Part shown: positions 28,875-36,662 of the stretch, piece by piece
Numbering within the stretch: the stretch's first letter is position 1
Layout: every line of letters starts with the position of its first letter
Assembly (NCBI RefSeq): GCF_028867935.1
Contig: NZ_JAPQNS010000008.1
Span: 124,001 to 188,000, forward strand
Length of the DNA stretch: 64,000 nucleotides
DNA from: Flavobacterium sp. SUN052
GTDB taxonomy: Bacteria > Bacteroidota > Bacteroidia > Flavobacteriales > Flavobacteriaceae
Direction: 5' to 3'
Position numbers and translations under genes: made by a program
Notes under the pieces: generated by a model
Database searches by the model: none
What the model saw: the letters and a program-made list of their open reading frames with translations, nothing else
Told to the model about the DNA's origin: nothing

Positions 28875-29348
28875 GAATAAACTCGCCAAGATTGGACGGA
28901 TGAATTTCACTTCAGCCATATCTAACGCGCCACTTAGATAAGCAAAACAATGAAAAGCTGAAATGCAGGCACTAACTCAAAACAAACCATTTCCTTCTGT
29001 GCTCCAGCTAGCCCTATACAGGTCAATAGTGAGGCACAGAGGGATTGACCGTCGGTGGGTCGGGCGACCTCCACCCTTTACAAGTAAGACTTCCTCTTGA
29101 TCAGACTGTTTTGCCGTCCTTAGCCGTAGACCGCCAAACAGTTTGATAAAGTAGAAGTCCTGCTGACATGTTTCAACCGAAAATGCCAAGTACCGACGGG
29201 TATTAGGTATTTCGTATCAGCCAACCAGATATAAAATCGGGTTGCAAGCTATCTTGTTGCCTTTACAAAGGGCATCTCTTTCAGGCAGTTTTACTGTACT
29301 GTTCGTTTTTGAGTGCGTTAGCACTCCAGATATTTTAAAAATGTTCAA
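28875..29348. other. Non-coding stretch inside the element-like region
   Basis: About 470 bases with no credible gene; a 70-codon minus-strand frame at 28977-29189 lacks protein character. It contains a perfect hairpin GAGTGC-GTTA-GCACTC (29311-29326) after a T5 run. Confidence 0.5.
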
Positions 29349-29349
29349 A

Positions 29350-29385
29350 TGTACACTAGTACAATGTACTTAGTACAAATGTACA
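29350..29385. promoter_or_regulatory. Cluster of TGTAC/GTACA palindromes, likely operator
   Basis: Two adjacent palindromes, TGTAC-ACTA-GTACA (29350-29363) and TGTAC-TTA-GTACA (29365-29377), are followed by TGTACA (29380-29385). They lie 66-101 bases before the start of the next gene. The arrangement fits cooperative repressor binding or iterons. It also argues that the coding frame does not begin at 29349. Confidence 0.6.
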
Positions 29386-29450
29386 ACCGCCCGGTCGTAC
29401 TTAAAAAATATGGTTTTCAAATAACCATCAACCCCAAACACGTTCATATC

Positions 29451-30203
29451 ATGAGTAAAAAGCTAGGCGATATTAGCGCCGAATTAATTTCGCACATCGT
29501 TCGTCCCGAGGGACAAGCCGCTTCGACATTTATCGAAAACTATGGCCAATTTGAGCGCGCTGGCTCAACGTTCAAACACGAGATTGAGACCTCATTCGGG
29601 AAAATGCTAACCGGATATTCAAAGCCCAAAAACCAGCCAGAATCGCGAAACAAGCAAGATTTACTGACTAAAATCATTCAAAGATTGCACAAAAGATACC
29701 TTGATAAGGGTGGGTGTATCACATTTTTTCGGGTGTACGATGCCAACCCTGCCAACGATGAAGCACTAGTTAGGCTCTATCAAGCACGCTATGAGCCATC
29801 GCCCCGAGTTGCTATCGAAGAGGGATGGTTGATCCAATGGTTAAATTGGTTTTATAACGCCGAGAGCAACTACTCCGCCAGTCAAGAATTAATTCCCAAA
29901 AATAAGCCACCCCAAAGTACTTCTAATCCAGGCCGTGAGCATAATCCAAACCAGGGTCAGCAACATGAGAGCCGTTTGCAAACCTATCGTCAACCAGCCA
30001 GACCAGCACTTGTACCTAACTCGGCCCAGCAACCGGTCTGCAAAGATCCTCTAGACAAGAGTCGTCGGTTTAACAATCGTGATGAATTGATGGAATATAT
30101 GGAAAAACTTAAGCTTGATGGAATACCACAGGGAGCCCGTACTAATTTTTACCGTAACGTAGTAGAGTTTACGCCAACGGGAGAATTTACAAATTCCATA
30201 TAG
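29451..30203 (+). CDS. Unknown 250-aa protein of the element-like region
   Basis: I start at ATG 29451 (MSKKLGDISAELISHI), since the upstream frame crosses the TGTAC operator cluster. The N-terminal domain (about 1-140) is mixed alpha/beta with FIENYGQFERAGSTFKHEIE and LTKIIQRLHKRYLDKGGCITFFRVYDA. A Pro/Asn/Gln-rich linker follows (about 150-200). The C-terminal part ends KLKLDGIPQGARTNFYRNVVEF. No motif is recognised. Iteron-like repeats on both sides (TGTAC upstream, GTTTAAAC downstream) would fit a replication or maintenance function, but this is speculation. Confidence 0.6.
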   Translation: MSKKLGDISAELISHIVRPEGQAASTFIENYGQFERAGSTFKHEIETSFGKMLTGYSKPKNQPESRNKQDLLTKIIQRLHKRYLDKGGCITFFRVYDANPANDEALVRLYQARYEPSPRVAIEEGWLIQWLNWFYNAESNYSASQELIPKNKPPQSTSNPGREHNPNQGQQHESRLQTYRQPARPALVPNSAQQPVCKDPLDKSRRFNNRDELMEYMEKLKLDGIPQGARTNFYRNVVEFTPTGEFTNSI

Positions 30204-30260
30204 AGTGTATAAACTGTCGACTCGACAACCTTTTGTTGATCGTATTGGCACTCGGAAAAT

Positions 30261-30297
30261 GTTTAAACTATGTTTAAACCAGGTTTCGCGTTTAAAC
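30261..30297. repeat. Three GTTTAAAC palindromes
   Basis: The 8-bp palindrome GTTTAAAC occurs at 30261-30268, 30272-30279 and 30290-30297, spaced 11 and 18 bases start to start, between the unknown gene and the tRNA-Asn terminator. Such clustering is unlikely by chance and suggests protein-binding sites. Confidence 0.6.
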
Positions 30298-30310
30298 CAA
30301 AAACTATAAA

Positions 30311-30344
30311 AAAGGCCTGATAATCGATTGACTATCAGGCTTTT
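30311..30344. terminator. Bidirectional terminator next to tRNA-Asn
   Basis: Stem GCCTGATA (30315-30322) and TATCAGGC (30333-30340) is bordered by an A-run on one side and TTTT on the other. It can stop the minus-strand tRNA-Asn transcript and any plus-strand transcript leaving the island. Confidence 0.75.
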
Positions 30345-30350
30345 AACTAG

Positions 30351-30424
30351 CTCCCGAAGCTGGGCTCGAACCAGCGACCCTCTGATTAACAGTCAGATGC
30401 TCTAACCGACTGAGCTATTCGGGA
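30351..30424 (-). tRNA. tRNA-Asn (anticodon GTT)
   Basis: The minus strand folds into a normal cloverleaf: acceptor arms TCCCGAA and TTCGGGA, D-arm AGCTCAGTCGGTTAGAGC, anticodon loop CTGTTAA with anticodon GTT, and T-arm GGTTCGAGCCC. The CCA end is not encoded. Its 3' end faces the element-like cluster to the left, the usual orientation for elements integrated at a tRNA 3' end, but no second copy of the 3' segment (an attachment-site repeat) was found in this window. Confidence 0.95.
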
Positions 30425-30535
30425 CTGTAACCGTTCGGCGTTTCCGTCGAATTGTGGTGCAAAAGTAGAGCGAAAACTTACACTACGCAAGTGCCCCACC
30501 TAAAAAAATGTCATTAAACTGTCATTTATAGTCAT

Positions 30536-30595
30536 CTGGTGGTCATTTGTAGTCGGCAACCCAATGACAATCAAGGGATACCTGATGACCACCAG
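30536..30595. repeat. Intergenic palindrome with GTCAT motifs
   Basis: Perfect 11-bp inverted repeat CTGGTGGTCAT (30536-30546) and ATGACCACCAG (30585-30595), preceded by further GTCATT copies from 30510. The GGTCATTTGT wording recurs at 58934, so this looks like one of a dispersed family. Confidence 0.6.
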
Positions 30596-30606
30596 GGGCA
30601 AAAATT

Positions 30607-30915
30607 TTATCGGTTGCCGAACGCGTCAGGCCGATGGCTGGGTACATTTTGCAGGATTATCTCCTTGATCCGTCGGGCATCGCCCTTGGTGAAGTTGTTT
30701 ATCACGATCTCGGGACGAGCGCGGGGAATCACGCGGATCGTTGCGAAGAACATCCCGTTGTCAATCTCTACCCCCGAAATGTCGGAGTAGAACACGAAGT
30801 TGTCGGTGCCACCGATCAGCTTCTTGATCTTGAAAGTAACGCCCTTGTCGTTGAACTCAATCACATCCTGCCGGATCGGATCTTTGAATGTGCTGCTGCT
30901 GAATCGTTCGTTCAT
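30607..30915 (-). CDS. PH-domain-like protein, 102 aa
   Basis: I start at ATG 30915 (MNERFSSSTF); the frame extends to 30984 with poor sequence. The product is a small soluble beta-rich protein ending in a helix. VIEFNDKGVTFKIKKLIGGTDNFVFYSDISGVEI followed by ARRIKEIILQN fits a bacterial pleckstrin-homology-like fold. Function is unknown. It sits just downstream of rsmG on the same strand. Confidence 0.7.
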   Translation of the reverse strand: MNERFSSSTFKDPIRQDVIEFNDKGVTFKIKKLIGGTDNFVFYSDISGVEIDNGMFFATIRVIPRARPEIVINNFTKGDARRIKEIILQNVPSHRPDAFGNR

Positions 30916-30967
30916 GTTTTTTGGTATTGGAACGTAAGAATTGGAATACGTGTCATCCGCGTTCCAA

Positions 30968-31597
30968 TCACTTTTTAGGTACAAAAATAACTTTCTTGGT
31001 TTCGAAAAATTCCTCCTCGAAATGGTCGGAGAGGTTGAAAATGCGGTATTTATCAGGGACTTCGGCCAGTTCTTCGGTCAAGTCGCCCCCTTTGAGGTAC
31101 AGAACACCGTTGGGCAGGTCGTTGTTGCCCGTCTTACGGATTTTATAGCGTACCCAACCCAGAAACGGCAGAAGGCGCGTAACGGCCCGGCTCACTACAA
31201 AATCGTAGGCCGTATCCATGTGCTCCACGCGGGTCTGTTCAGCCCGTACATTTTTGAGGCCCAGCGCGGTAGCTACTTCCTGCACCACCTTGATCTTCTT
31301 ACCGATACTGTCGACCAGGTGAAAATCGACTAGTGGAAACAGAATGGCCAGCGGGATACCCGGAAAGCCTCCTCCTGTGCCTACGTCGAGGATTTCGGTG
31401 CCGGGTTTAAAGTGAATCACTTTGGCAATGCCCAGCGAATGCAGTACGTGTTTTTCGTACAGGCCATCCATGTCCTGCCGCGAGATGACGTTGATCTGGG
31501 CATTCCAATGTGCATACAACTCACCCAGCGCAGCAAATTGATCGCGTTGTTGCTGCGTGAGTTTGGGGAAGTATTTATAAATAGTATCGACGTTCAT
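30968..31597 (-). CDS. rsmG: 16S rRNA (guanine527-N7)-methyltransferase RsmG
   Basis: The 209-aa product from ATG 31597 is the GidB/RsmG methyltransferase that makes m7G527 in 16S rRNA. It has the SAM-binding motif ILDVGTGGGFPGIPLAI (about 69-85), the upstream LYEKHVLHSLGIAKV helix and the downstream YDFVVSRAV strand. Length is normal for the family. The start overlaps the preceding glycosyltransferase stop by one base (TAATG), arguing for this ATG over a TTG at 31603. Loss of RsmG gives low-level streptomycin resistance in other bacteria. Confidence 0.96.
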   Translation of the reverse strand: MNVDTIYKYFPKLTQQQRDQFAALGELYAHWNAQINVISRQDMDGLYEKHVLHSLGIAKVIHFKPGTEILDVGTGGGFPGIPLAILFPLVDFHLVDSIGKKIKVVQEVATALGLKNVRAEQTRVEHMDTAYDFVVSRAVTRLLPFLGWVRYKIRKTGNNDLPNGVLYLKGGDLTEELAEVPDKYRIFNLSDHFEEEFFETKKVIFVPKK

Positions 31598-32808
31598 TAC
31601 CAAACCTGATTTCTCCGTTTTTTAAATAGCATTCGTACACCCATAATGGCGTAGTACACGGCCAGCGACAGGTCCATCAGTGGCATCACCGCCCAGTGAA
31701 CCGTGTGGCCCAGCCGGTAGCTCGACCGGCCTACTACAAGCCAGTATGCCAGCAAGCGCAGCAAAAACAGGCCCGTTGCCGCCAGCAATAGTGAATCGAG
31801 CAGGCGACCCGACTGGTTGCTGACCACCAGCCAGAGAACGAAAAACCCAGCTACTAACGCCAGTGTCCACGACAAAATATGCGTGCTGGTGATCAACCCC
31901 AATCGAAACTTATCGCCCCATTTGTAGAACTTGCCTACGTTGAGGTGTCGCCGTTTCTGATGTTTCCAGGCAGCCCACGTCCGTTTCGGCTCCGACCACA
32001 CAAAGGTATCGGGATTCAGTGAGACCGTTGTATTCTGGCCCGTAGCTACCTGATTTACGAACAAATCATCGTCTCCCCCCAGCACGTTCATGTGTGTGTA
32101 GAAACCCCGATTATCGAAAAACAGGCTTTTCTGGTACAGCAGATTACGCCCAACGCCCATATATGGTCGGCCAGTCAGGGCCAGCGACAAATACTGCACC
32201 GCTGTGAATAGCGTTTCGGAGCGAATCAGGAAATTAAGCAAGCCTGGGTAGCGCGTGTACGGCGAAAAACCCAGCACCAGCGATTTCTGATCCTGTTGAC
32301 CTTCGGCGACCATTTGCCGGAGCCAGTCGGTAGAGGCTGGGCGACAGTCGGCGTCGGTAAGCAGGACAATGGGATACAGGGCTTTTTTAAGGGCAATGGT
32401 AAGCGCGTATTTTTTGGGCGTCACATGGTCGTACTCCTTATCGACCCGGATGGTGCGGACCCTGGGAAATTCGGCACTAATTTCTTCGAGAAATTTATCC
32501 GAACCGTCCGTAGATCGATCGTCCATCACTAATACCTCAAACGTAGCATACTGCTGCCCAATCAGTAAAGGAATCAATTCACGGAGATTGTCGAGTTCAT
32601 TGCGGGCGCAAATAACAATAGTAACGGCGGGTAAACGGTTGTCGGGAACCGTCGGTGGCGTTTGGTCGGCAAACGCCAGCCTCCCGAACACAAACACAAT
32701 AACAAGGAGTTGAATGCCCACAACGAGCAGCCAGCCAATAAGCACTACAGAAATCACAAACAGTGTATAAGGTGGTGAATTACAGAACCAGTTTGGTTGA
32801 AGCTGCAA
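31597..32808 (-). CDS. Membrane GT2 glycosyltransferase
   Basis: The 403-aa product has an N-terminal transmembrane helix (about 13-42), a GT-A domain (VTIVICARNELDNLRELIP, DDRSTDGS, and the metal-binding LLTDADCR), an acidic acceptor-site GGDDDLFVNQ, a basic KHQKRRHLNVGK motif like the QxxRW region, and three or four C-terminal helices. It transfers a sugar from a nucleotide sugar at the inner face of the cytoplasmic membrane. Donor and acceptor are unknown. It overlaps rsmG by one base. Confidence 0.9.
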   Translation of the reverse strand: MQLQPNWFCNSPPYTLFVISVVLIGWLLVVGIQLLVIVFVFGRLAFADQTPPTVPDNRLPAVTIVICARNELDNLRELIPLLIGQQYATFEVLVMDDRSTDGSDKFLEEISAEFPRVRTIRVDKEYDHVTPKKYALTIALKKALYPIVLLTDADCRPASTDWLRQMVAEGQQDQKSLVLGFSPYTRYPGLLNFLIRSETLFTAVQYLSLALTGRPYMGVGRNLLYQKSLFFDNRGFYTHMNVLGGDDDLFVNQVATGQNTTVSLNPDTFVWSEPKRTWAAWKHQKRRHLNVGKFYKWGDKFRLGLITSTHILSWTLALVAGFFVLWLVVSNQSGRLLDSLLLAATGLFLLRLLAYWLVVGRSSYRLGHTVHWAVMPLMDLSLAVYYAIMGVRMLFKKRRNQVW

Positions 32809-32849
32809 AGATAGGAACTTTGCTTTGACACCCCCGCGTTAGCTTTACC

Positions 32850-33980
32850 ATGACATTCGATATTACCAGTACCGATCCGGCATCGCAGGCCCGCACGGGA
32901 ACATTGACAACGGATCACGGGGTGATTGAAACCCCCATTTTTATGCCCGTCGGCACCGCCGGAACCGTGAAAGCGGTGCATCAGCGCGAGTTAGAAACCG
33001 ACATCAACGCCGAAATTATTCTGGGCAATACCTACCATTTATACCTCCGCCCTGGCCTCGACGTTCTCGAACAGGCTGGTGGCTTGCACGCCTTTAACGG
33101 CTGGAAGCGCCCTATCCTGACCGATTCGGGAGGCTACCAAGTTTACTCACTTTCCAATACCCGTAAGATTAAGGAAGAAGGCGTCACGTTTAAATCGCAC
33201 ATCGACGGCTCGAAACATATTTTCTCGCCGGAGGGCGTGATGGATATTCAGCGGACAATTGGAGCCGATATTATGATGGCCTTCGACGAGTGTACGCCCT
33301 ACCCCTGCGAGTACGACTACGCCCGCCGATCGATGCACATGACCCACCGCTGGCTCGACCGCTGCATCGACCGCTTCGATTCAACGGAACCGAAATACGG
33401 ATACAATCAGTACCTTTTCCCGATTGTACAGGGCAGTACGTATAAAGATTTACGAAAAGAATCGGCAGAGGTGATTGCGAGTAAAGAGCGCACCGGAAAT
33501 GCTATCGGGGGCCTGGCTGTGGGCGAACCAGCCGAACAGATGTACGAGACGATTGCAGAGGTGAATGAGATTCTGCCCCGCAACAAACCTCGCTACCTGA
33601 TGGGCGTCGGCACACCCGCTAATATACTGGAAGCCATTGCCTTAGGGGTAGACATGTTCGATTGCGTGATGCCCACCCGCAACGCCCGCCACGGGGTTCT
33701 GTTCACTACGGAAGGCATTATTAACATCAAAAACGAGCGATGGAGTCGCGACTTTAGCCCTATCGACCCAGGCTTGGGCGGCTACGCCAGCACCCATTAT
33801 TCGAAGGCTTATTTACGCCATTTGATACGGTCCGAAGAAATTTTAGGGGCTCAGATCGCCAGTTTGCATAATCTGGCCTTTTATTTGTGGTTGGTGCGTC
33901 AGGCACGAACATATATTCAGGCGGGCACCTATGTTTCCTGGAAAAACGAGATGGTCGTGCGGTTAATGCAACGGTTATAG
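32850..33980 (+). CDS. tgt: Queuine/preQ1 tRNA-guanine transglycosylase Tgt
   Basis: The 376-aa product exchanges G34 for preQ1 in the GUN-anticodon tRNAs. It has the general base Asp92 in LTDSGGYQVYSL, the GGLAVGEP loop, and GVDMFDCVMPTRNARHG with the nucleophilic Asp. The zinc-site cysteines of other phyla (DPxCxCYxC) are replaced: DPGLGGYAST (306-315) has none, while His340 in the IHNL-equivalent SLHNL remains. I believe this replacement is common in Bacteroidota. Divergent from the GT2 gene; a long palindrome follows the stop codon. Confidence 0.95.
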   Translation: MTFDITSTDPASQARTGTLTTDHGVIETPIFMPVGTAGTVKAVHQRELETDINAEIILGNTYHLYLRPGLDVLEQAGGLHAFNGWKRPILTDSGGYQVYSLSNTRKIKEEGVTFKSHIDGSKHIFSPEGVMDIQRTIGADIMMAFDECTPYPCEYDYARRSMHMTHRWLDRCIDRFDSTEPKYGYNQYLFPIVQGSTYKDLRKESAEVIASKERTGNAIGGLAVGEPAEQMYETIAEVNEILPRNKPRYLMGVGTPANILEAIALGVDMFDCVMPTRNARHGVLFTTEGIINIKNERWSRDFSPIDPGLGGYASTHYSKAYLRHLIRSEEILGAQIASLHNLAFYLWLVRQARTYIQAGTYVSWKNEMVVRLMQRL

Positions 33981-34053
33981 TTTCAAGTTTCGGATTCCTA
34001 TTTCAGGGGTCACAAGGCATTGTGATACTGAAATAGATCGGATTCCTTGAAAC
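33980..34053. repeat. Nested 74-base palindrome between tgt and ompA
   Basis: Three nested perfect arms: GTTTCAAG (33980-33987) with CTTGAAAC (34046-34053); CTATTTCAG (33998-34006) with CTGAAATAG (34028-34036); TCACAA (34010-34015) with TTGTGA (34020-34025). The loops between arms carry CGGATTC in direct orientation on both sides. It could end the tgt transcript or be a REP-like element. Confidence 0.65.
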
Positions 34054-34069
34054 AAGAAATCCCTGAAAC

Positions 34070-35539
34070 ATGAAACGACACTATCATTTACTGACAGCTG
34101 CCTTTGCCCTGCTCTCTGCTCCTATTTTTGGACAGAATTCCCACTTCAATCCTTCCTACGAAGGGTCTACCCGGTTAAACACCTGGTCGATCTCGCTACA
34201 GGGTGGCCCCACGCAATTCTTTGGTGATTTGCGCGAGTACGACTTTTATCCGGTCGGTATTACCAACCACGACAGCGCCACCGAACGGGGTTCGTACTTT
34301 GGCGGCCTGACGATCAACAAGCAATTGTCGAACTTGTTTGGGCTCCAGCTGGATGGCAGTTACGGCACCTTGCGCGGTATGAAACGCCGGATCTACAATT
34401 CGTATTTCCGGGCTGACTATTACAATACCAACATGATGGCCTCAGTAAACCTGAAAAGCCTGTTGCTGGGACCAACCAAGTTTAAACACTGGAAAGTGGA
34501 TGCCTACACGGGCATTGGCGTGACGTTTTTCCGGTCGACGGCTTATGAATTGGGTACGGGCCGCGTTCGCCGATATACAAAAGATAACCCAGGTGATGGT
34601 ACCGTTCAACCCGCCCGTTTTGAGCGCGACTGGTCGATTCCGATGGGTTTAGCCATCCATTATGAACTCTCACCCCGCTTCGATCTTGGGGTTGATTTCC
34701 GCGTTAATCACGTTAACACCGAGCGCCTTGACGCCACCATTGGCGGGGTAACGTCGAGCGTTTTCGACCTGAGCGGTAGCCGAGGCAGCTTCGACGGAAC
34801 CGATGTAAAACAGGGCGAATCGGCGAAGGACAAATATGGGTACGGGGCCGTTGTGCTGACCTACAAATTGGGAAGCCGCGCTACCCGCGTTCGCAAAGCC
34901 AACAACAGTTACACCTACGACAGCCGGGCGGGTAAGTATCACCTCCGCTGGACCGAACCTAAATTACTCGAAAAGCCCCCCGTGCAGGCGGCTATGCAAG
35001 TGTCGCTGGCGCAAATTGACTCGGTCGCCAAGGCAAACATGCCCAGTGGTATCGATCCGCGGCTAATGATGGATTCCGACAACGATGGCGTGTCCGATTT
35101 CTTCGATAAAGAACCAAAAACACTACCGGGAAGCGTGGTGTCGGGCTCGGGCGAAACTATTGATTTCGACCGCTATGTGCTGGCGGCTCTTCCCCAGATG
35201 GCCTGCGCCGAAATTTTCGCCAACATTCAGTTTGACACGGATAAGTCGCTGGTTAAGCCGCAATACCACGAAACACTCAATCGCGTAGTTGACTTGATGA
35301 ATAAAACCCAGTGCCGTATCCAGTTGGCGGGTCATGCCGATCAGCGGGCATCGGAGAAATACAATATGGCGCTCTCGCGCCGACGGGTCGAAGCAGTTCG
35401 GATGTACCTGATCAAGGCCGGTTTGAAAGACCCCAGCCGAATTCTAACGGATTACTTTGGCGCCTTCAAGCCTATCGACGACGATTCACCTACAGGCTTG
35501 TTCCGTAACCGTCGGGTTGAGCTGAAACTGATTCCGTAA
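34070..35539 (+). CDS. OmpA-family outer-membrane protein
   Basis: The 489-aa product has a signal peptide (about 1-21, ending IFGQ), an N-terminal beta-barrel region, a calcium-binding thrombospondin-3-like linker (DSDNDGVSDFFDKEP, about 344-358) and a C-terminal OmpA domain. The OmpA domain (about 382-489) has FANIQFDTDKSLVKPQYHETL, LAGHADQRASEKYNMALSRRR and the final NRRVELKLIP, which bind peptidoglycan. It should anchor the outer membrane to the cell wall. The true start fits the signal peptide exactly. Confidence 0.93.
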   Translation: MKRHYHLLTAAFALLSAPIFGQNSHFNPSYEGSTRLNTWSISLQGGPTQFFGDLREYDFYPVGITNHDSATERGSYFGGLTINKQLSNLFGLQLDGSYGTLRGMKRRIYNSYFRADYYNTNMMASVNLKSLLLGPTKFKHWKVDAYTGIGVTFFRSTAYELGTGRVRRYTKDNPGDGTVQPARFERDWSIPMGLAIHYELSPRFDLGVDFRVNHVNTERLDATIGGVTSSVFDLSGSRGSFDGTDVKQGESAKDKYGYGAVVLTYKLGSRATRVRKANNSYTYDSRAGKYHLRWTEPKLLEKPPVQAAMQVSLAQIDSVAKANMPSGIDPRLMMDSDNDGVSDFFDKEPKTLPGSVVSGSGETIDFDRYVLAALPQMACAEIFANIQFDTDKSLVKPQYHETLNRVVDLMNKTQCRIQLAGHADQRASEKYNMALSRRRVEAVRMYLIKAGLKDPSRILTDYFGAFKPIDDDSPTGLFRNRRVELKLIP

Positions 35540-35556
35540 GGCGTTACGATTAAATG

Positions 35557-35633
35557 GTCATTAATTGTCAGTTGTATCCATTTGTTGCCTTATGTGGGCG
35601 TTCGACGAATGATTACTATTGACAATTAATGAC
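35557..35633. repeat. Intergenic palindrome GTCATTAATTGTCA
   Basis: Perfect 14-bp inverted repeat GTCATTAATTGTCA (35557-35570) and TGACAATTAATGAC (35620-35633), with a run of T after the right arm. It may end the ompA transcript. The motif resembles the GTCAT palindromes at 30536 and 58936. Confidence 0.65.
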
Positions 35634-35651
35634 TTTTTTACGCCGTAACTT

Positions 35652-36662
35652 TTGGAATCTTTTCCCGTTATAAGTGAGCCGCTTACCTCACCATTTCCGC
35701 TTTTACGCACCCTTTGGAGCGGACGCAGATGGTTATTAACCGGTATGGTTGTTGGGCTTACGCTCAGTCTCCCGTTAGCGTTCTGGTTGCCAGTCCGGTA
35801 TACCTCAACAATCCAATTACTCCCTGAACTACAGCCTAATCAGGCTATAAACCTGCAACAGTTTCGGGATTTAGCGGAATTGATGGGGCATGAATTTGAC
35901 GCCAAAAGTCAGGTCGAAGCGATTCGCCCCGATCTGTATCCCAACATTTTGGATTCGACCCCGTTTGCGCTCTCGGTGTTGCACCAGCGGGTAACGCTCG
36001 TTACAAACCGACACCTGCCGCTGTATCAACTGCTAACACAGACAGCCTGGCCTTTCCCCATCGATTCACTGTCTGCCCTCCCGCAACCCAATGCCGAGCC
36101 CATTCGACTTAACAAAGCGCAAGGAGAGCTCATCGAAGAATTGAAAACACTCATTAAGGCAGACCTGAATCCCAAAACAGGTGTCCTGATTATTTCAGCA
36201 AGCATGCCTGACAAAGAGGTTGCGGCTCAGGTAGCGCAGTTTTCGGCCACTTATTTGCAAACATTTGTGAGTCAATATCGCACTAACAAGGCCCGTGACA
36301 ATGAGAAATTTGCCCAAAAACAGATGGAAGAAGCCAAGCGAATTGCGGATAAACTGGAGAAAGGCATGCTGGCCAATCAGGACGAAACCCGCTTTTTGTC
36401 GCTTCCGTCGGCCAGTTTGCAAAACCGGCGGTTTTCGAGCCAGTACGAAGCGGCTAATGCACTTTATCAGGAGTTGAAACGTGAACATGCACAGGCAAAA
36501 ATTCAGGTTCAGGCCGTTACGCCCGTGTTTAAAGTGCTGGAGCCAGCCCAGGTACCCGACCGCCGGTCGTCGCCCCGGCGATTTTGGATTGTGTTAGTGG
36601 GCACTGTATCAGGTTTTATGGTGGTGGCGTTAGTTTTGTGGGGCTTAAGGATATGGCGATGA
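35652..36662 (+). CDS. Wzz-type polysaccharide chain-length protein
   Basis: The 336-aa product apparently begins at TTG 35652, since an in-frame stop lies 6 bases upstream and no early ATG fits. It has a first transmembrane helix (about 27-45), a periplasmic domain with a coiled coil (about 210-240) and a second helix near the C-terminus after the Pro-rich motif KVLEPAQVPDRRSSPRR. That order is the Wzz/PCP fold that controls length of surface polysaccharide. It lacks the tyrosine kinase domain of larger relatives. Its stop overlaps the next start as ATGA. Confidence 0.88.
   Translation: MESFPVISEPLTSPFPLLRTLWSGRRWLLTGMVVGLTLSLPLAFWLPVRYTSTIQLLPELQPNQAINLQQFRDLAELMGHEFDAKSQVEAIRPDLYPNILDSTPFALSVLHQRVTLVTNRHLPLYQLLTQTAWPFPIDSLSALPQPNAEPIRLNKAQGELIEELKTLIKADLNPKTGVLIISASMPDKEVAAQVAQFSATYLQTFVSQYRTNKARDNEKFAQKQMEEAKRIADKLEKGMLANQDETRFLSLPSASLQNRRFSSQYEAANALYQELKREHAQAKIQVQAVTPVFKVLEPAQVPDRRSSPRRFWIVLVGTVSGFMVVALVLWGLRIWR

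Noticed and set aside
28977..29189. A 70-codon minus-strand frame in the island gap.
   Set aside because: No protein character, no partner genes on that strand.
29349..29450. Upstream extension of the 250-aa unknown gene.
   Set aside because: It crosses the TGTAC palindrome cluster and reads as low-quality protein.
15851..30350. Searched for an integrase, transposase or relaxase that would prove the island is mobile.
   Set aside because: None was found, so mobility is stated only as inference.
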